NCBI GenBank assembly: GCA_016788685.1
Contig: JAEUSS010000597.1
Location: forward strand, 1-8,452
Source: Prolixibacteraceae bacterium
GTDB lineage: Bacteria > Bacteroidota > Bacteroidia > Bacteroidales > Prolixibacteraceae
Direction: 5' to 3'
DNA length: 8,452 bases
Position 1 is the stretch's first letter. Each line of letters opens with the position of its first letter. Both the position numbers and the translations under genes were made by a program. The notes beneath the pieces were generated by a model. It was not told where the DNA came from and searched no databases. It saw only the letters and a list, made by a program, of their open reading frames with translations. This document shows positions 6,276-8,452 of this stretch, one piece after another.

Positions 6276-8333
6276 CTATAATTTCCGGTAAATGATCATC
6301 AGGGATGAAGGTTTTTGCGGAATAGATAACTCGATACTCTCCATCAGTTCTCTACCTGTTTTCTGCCAATTAATATTCCGATCCTCGTCATACAACTCAT
6401 AAGTAGCCACAGGATCAAGCCCGCACAAACGTACGATAATCGACTCATTAGCAGCTTCATTACGTCGAAAAGCAAGAACGATTCCATCCTTGTGTTCAGG
6501 TCGGTTCAGTTGGTATGCCAACCAGATATTATCCTGTGTATAATTGAGACTTTCGGTGAGTGGGTAGTAGTCTCCGTAGAAATAAGGACGCAATTTCTTA
6601 AAGTCTTGCAGACGTTTCTGTATAGCCGGAATAGGTTCTGAGTTCCTTCCGGTTATTTCCCAGTTCGTCACAGCTGTGCCTCCCAATCCTGAACGGAACG
6701 TATAATTGTCGGTACGGTAAATTGCAGTTCCATGAATTGGCAAATAAAAATTCAAGCCATACGTATGACATTGATATCCATTGGATTCTCCATATTGATA
6801 ATCAGTACGCCAAAGTGGAGCACTTCGGCTGGTCGTCTCCAGATCGATACGTCTTCCACCACTGGAGCAATTATCAATTAACAAATTTGGAGAAATTTTC
6901 AGTAAACTATCCCAATATGCATAAAGGCCTTCAATATGCCTGATTTCAGAAATGCCGATTCGGCCGGGTTTATCATGAGCCATCCAATATGGCATCGGAT
7001 CGAAATTGAAATCCTGCCGATAATAATCAATGCCTTCCTGTCTTAATAAATTCGATATGTGTTGGGTTATCCAAGCCAGAGCTTCTTTGTTTCCAAGATC
7101 CAGCAAGGCTTCATCATTGTTCGGAAGTTTGATCAGCCATTCGGGATGTTCATTGGCCAATTGAGTTCCCACATGAACTCTTTCAGGCTCAAACCAAACC
7201 ATAAATTTGGCACCGGTTTGATGTACCACATCGGCCACAGGTCTTAACCCCTTGGGAAAACGCTCCTTATCTGCCGACCAGTTTCCGGCATTTTGCCACC
7301 ATCCACCGTTCTGTTTGAGACCGTTACACCCGGTATACCACCCCGCATCAAGCCAGAAGAGCTCTGGCAAAACATTAAACTGCTGATATCTTTTCACTAA
7401 GGCAACCGCATATTCTTCAGTCAGGCATTCATATTCATTGCAAGGTGCAGGATCTCCGTAATCAAAACTACCGGATAAAGGGTATTCTGCAAAATGTCCA
7501 TTTACTTTTCGAGAATGATGTGTCAGAATAAACCTTCGAAACTGATTATGCCCTTCCATACGGTCTTCACCCTTCCAGAAAAGCAGGCATATCTTCGGAG
7601 TACGAATCTCTTCGCCCGGAAGAAGCGATAATTGCATACGCTCCATCCCCGATTTCAGGGAAACATTCGTCTCATTCGTCTGCACGATATCGGCATACCA
7701 TTTACCTGTCCAACCGACAGCCACCATCACTCCCTTTTTTGCAGGCATTTCAAGATTGAAAAAGGGCAGTGCCGTATTATCGGATGATCTGCCAGCCGAC
7801 GGAGTCATGTAAACATGTTTCCCCACTTGCAATTTATCATCATAAGGCTGAAAATCATTACGTTCGCCACTACTCCCTTTTGCATGATGGAGTATAAAAG
7901 ATCCTGCTTTGTCTGATTCAAATGAATAATCGATTGCTGCCGCTTTTTCAATAACTCCGGAATTCTTTTCCGAGCCATTAAAAAACTTAAGGGTCCATTC
8001 CACTGCAGGAAAATCGGCAAACGCAACAAGCTGGCATCTCACCACCAACCCGCTTTTGCTGTCCGAGTATGTATAAAGCATCTCAACAGCATTCTGTTCT
8101 GTTGAAGGTAACTTTTCGGAACTAAACCTCCAGTTTCTAATGAATGAGTTGGAACTTTCACCTCCATATACAAATGAAAACGGAGGAATCTTGCCAGCCG
8201 CAAAATGTTGGTCAATCCAACGATTAATTTCCGATCGGGGTCTGGACTCCGGTAATGTCCGGGCTATTCCAATACTGATGAAAATGAATAAATATGCTAA
8301 TAAAAAACTTGCCCGTAAAAAACATTTTTTCAT
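6276..8333 (-). CDS. GH36-type alpha-galactosidase-like enzyme, secreted
   Basis: A complete 685-residue retaining glycosidase. Residues 1-25 form a Sec signal peptide (hydrophobic 9-23, probable cleavage near IARTL), so it acts in the periplasm or outside. An N-terminal beta-supersandwich of about 26-270 precedes a TIM barrel (about 285-585) and a C-terminal beta domain (about 590-685, ending LMIIYRKL). Barrel landmarks of GH36 (clan GH-D) are ELFWLDAGW (324-332), MVWFEPERV (378-386), YYRQDFN (437-443), NCSSGGRRIDLE (488-499) and LWRTDYQYG (507-515). Asp441 is the likely nucleophile and Asp511 the likely acid/base. Classical bacterial GH36 enzymes carry KWD and a run of glycines with a following SD; the RQDFN and WRTDY variants point to a divergent branch, so galactose, N-acetylgalactosamine or L-arabinopyranose could each be the substrate. 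It is the first gene of the visible transcription unit. The ATG fits the signal peptide; no strong Shine-Dalgarno lies before it. Confidence 0.88.
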   Translation of the reverse strand: MKKCFLRASFLLAYLFIFISIGIARTLPESRPRSEINRWIDQHFAAGKIPPFSFVYGGESSNSFIRNWRFSSEKLPSTEQNAVEMLYTYSDSKSGLVVRCQLVAFADFPAVEWTLKFFNGSEKNSGVIEKAAAIDYSFESDKAGSFILHHAKGSSGERNDFQPYDDKLQVGKHVYMTPSAGRSSDNTALPFFNLEMPAKKGVMVAVGWTGKWYADIVQTNETNVSLKSGMERMQLSLLPGEEIRTPKICLLFWKGEDRMEGHNQFRRFILTHHSRKVNGHFAEYPLSGSFDYGDPAPCNEYECLTEEYAVALVKRYQQFNVLPELFWLDAGWYTGCNGLKQNGGWWQNAGNWSADKERFPKGLRPVADVVHQTGAKFMVWFEPERVHVGTQLANEHPEWLIKLPNNDEALLDLGNKEALAWITQHISNLLRQEGIDYYRQDFNFDPMPYWMAHDKPGRIGISEIRHIEGLYAYWDSLLKISPNLLIDNCSSGGRRIDLETTSRSAPLWRTDYQYGESNGYQCHTYGLNFYLPIHGTAIYRTDNYTFRSGLGGTAVTNWEITGRNSEPIPAIQKRLQDFKKLRPYFYGDYYPLTESLNYTQDNIWLAYQLNRPEHKDGIVLAFRRNEAANESIIVRLCGLDPVATYELYDEDRNINWQKTGRELMESIELSIPQKPSSLMIIYRKL

Positions 8334-8452
8334 AGATGAACTATTTTAATTTTCAGAAACTCAAACACACAACTATTTTATTTTAAATAACATATACCAA
8401 AAACAGATACCTGATTTACATGAACAATAACCGTACAGTTGAAATTAAATAC
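8334..8452 (-). promoter_or_regulatory. AT-rich leader of the gene run, with a weak Bacteroidota-type promoter candidate
   Basis: No coding frame was recognised between the GH36-type start and the right edge. On the minus strand, TTTG (8401-8398) is followed after 22 bases by TAGTTGTG (8375-8368). This is one mismatch from the Bacteroidota minus-7 consensus TAnnTTTG, with an acceptable minus-33 element. Transcription would then begin near 8360 and give a leader of about 27 bases. In such AT-rich sequence a near match can easily occur by chance, and the true promoter may lie outside the window. Confidence 0.22.

Overview
The window appears to come from a member of the Bacteroidota: AT-rich spacers, no purine-rich Shine-Dalgarno sequence before the starts, a Bacteroidota-type lipoprotein signal on two products, and a dense one-direction run of secreted glycosidases like those in polysaccharide utilisation loci (PULs). 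A Bacteroidales or Marinilabiliales-like genome would fit, but that is inference. No SusC/SusD pair, regulator, sulfatase, RNA gene, CRISPR array or insertion sequence was seen.

All genes are on the minus strand, so transcription runs from right to left. In that order they are: (1) 8333-6276, a complete secreted GH36-type alpha-galactosidase-like enzyme; (2) 6185-4107, a complete secreted protein with a GH71/GH99/WbsX-like barrel and a C-terminal CBM9/DOMON-like domain; (3) 4104-3934, a short relic that reads like the C-terminus of a Gfo/Idh/MocA oxidoreductase; (4) 3898-2093, a second, lipidated protein with the same architecture as (2); (5) 2084-1, a lipidated GH78 alpha-L-rhamnosidase whose 3' end lies beyond the left edge. 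The 4-to-5 junction is only 8 bp and the 1-to-2 junction is 90 bp, so one transcription unit is likely. The right edge (8334-8452) is an AT-rich leader that may hold the promoter.

Read together, the genes look like part of a system that removes alpha-linked terminal sugars (galactose-like and rhamnose) from a complex plant, algal or microbial polysaccharide. Two related enzymes of unproven activity act alongside, probably at different sites: one anchored as a lipoprotein, one soluble in the periplasm or exported. The target glycan cannot be named from this window.

The points most worth a second look are the tandem pair of uncharacterised barrel/CBM9-like proteins, whose active-site motif is WNEWxAG rather than the GH99 form NEWxEG, and the oxidoreductase tail stranded between them.
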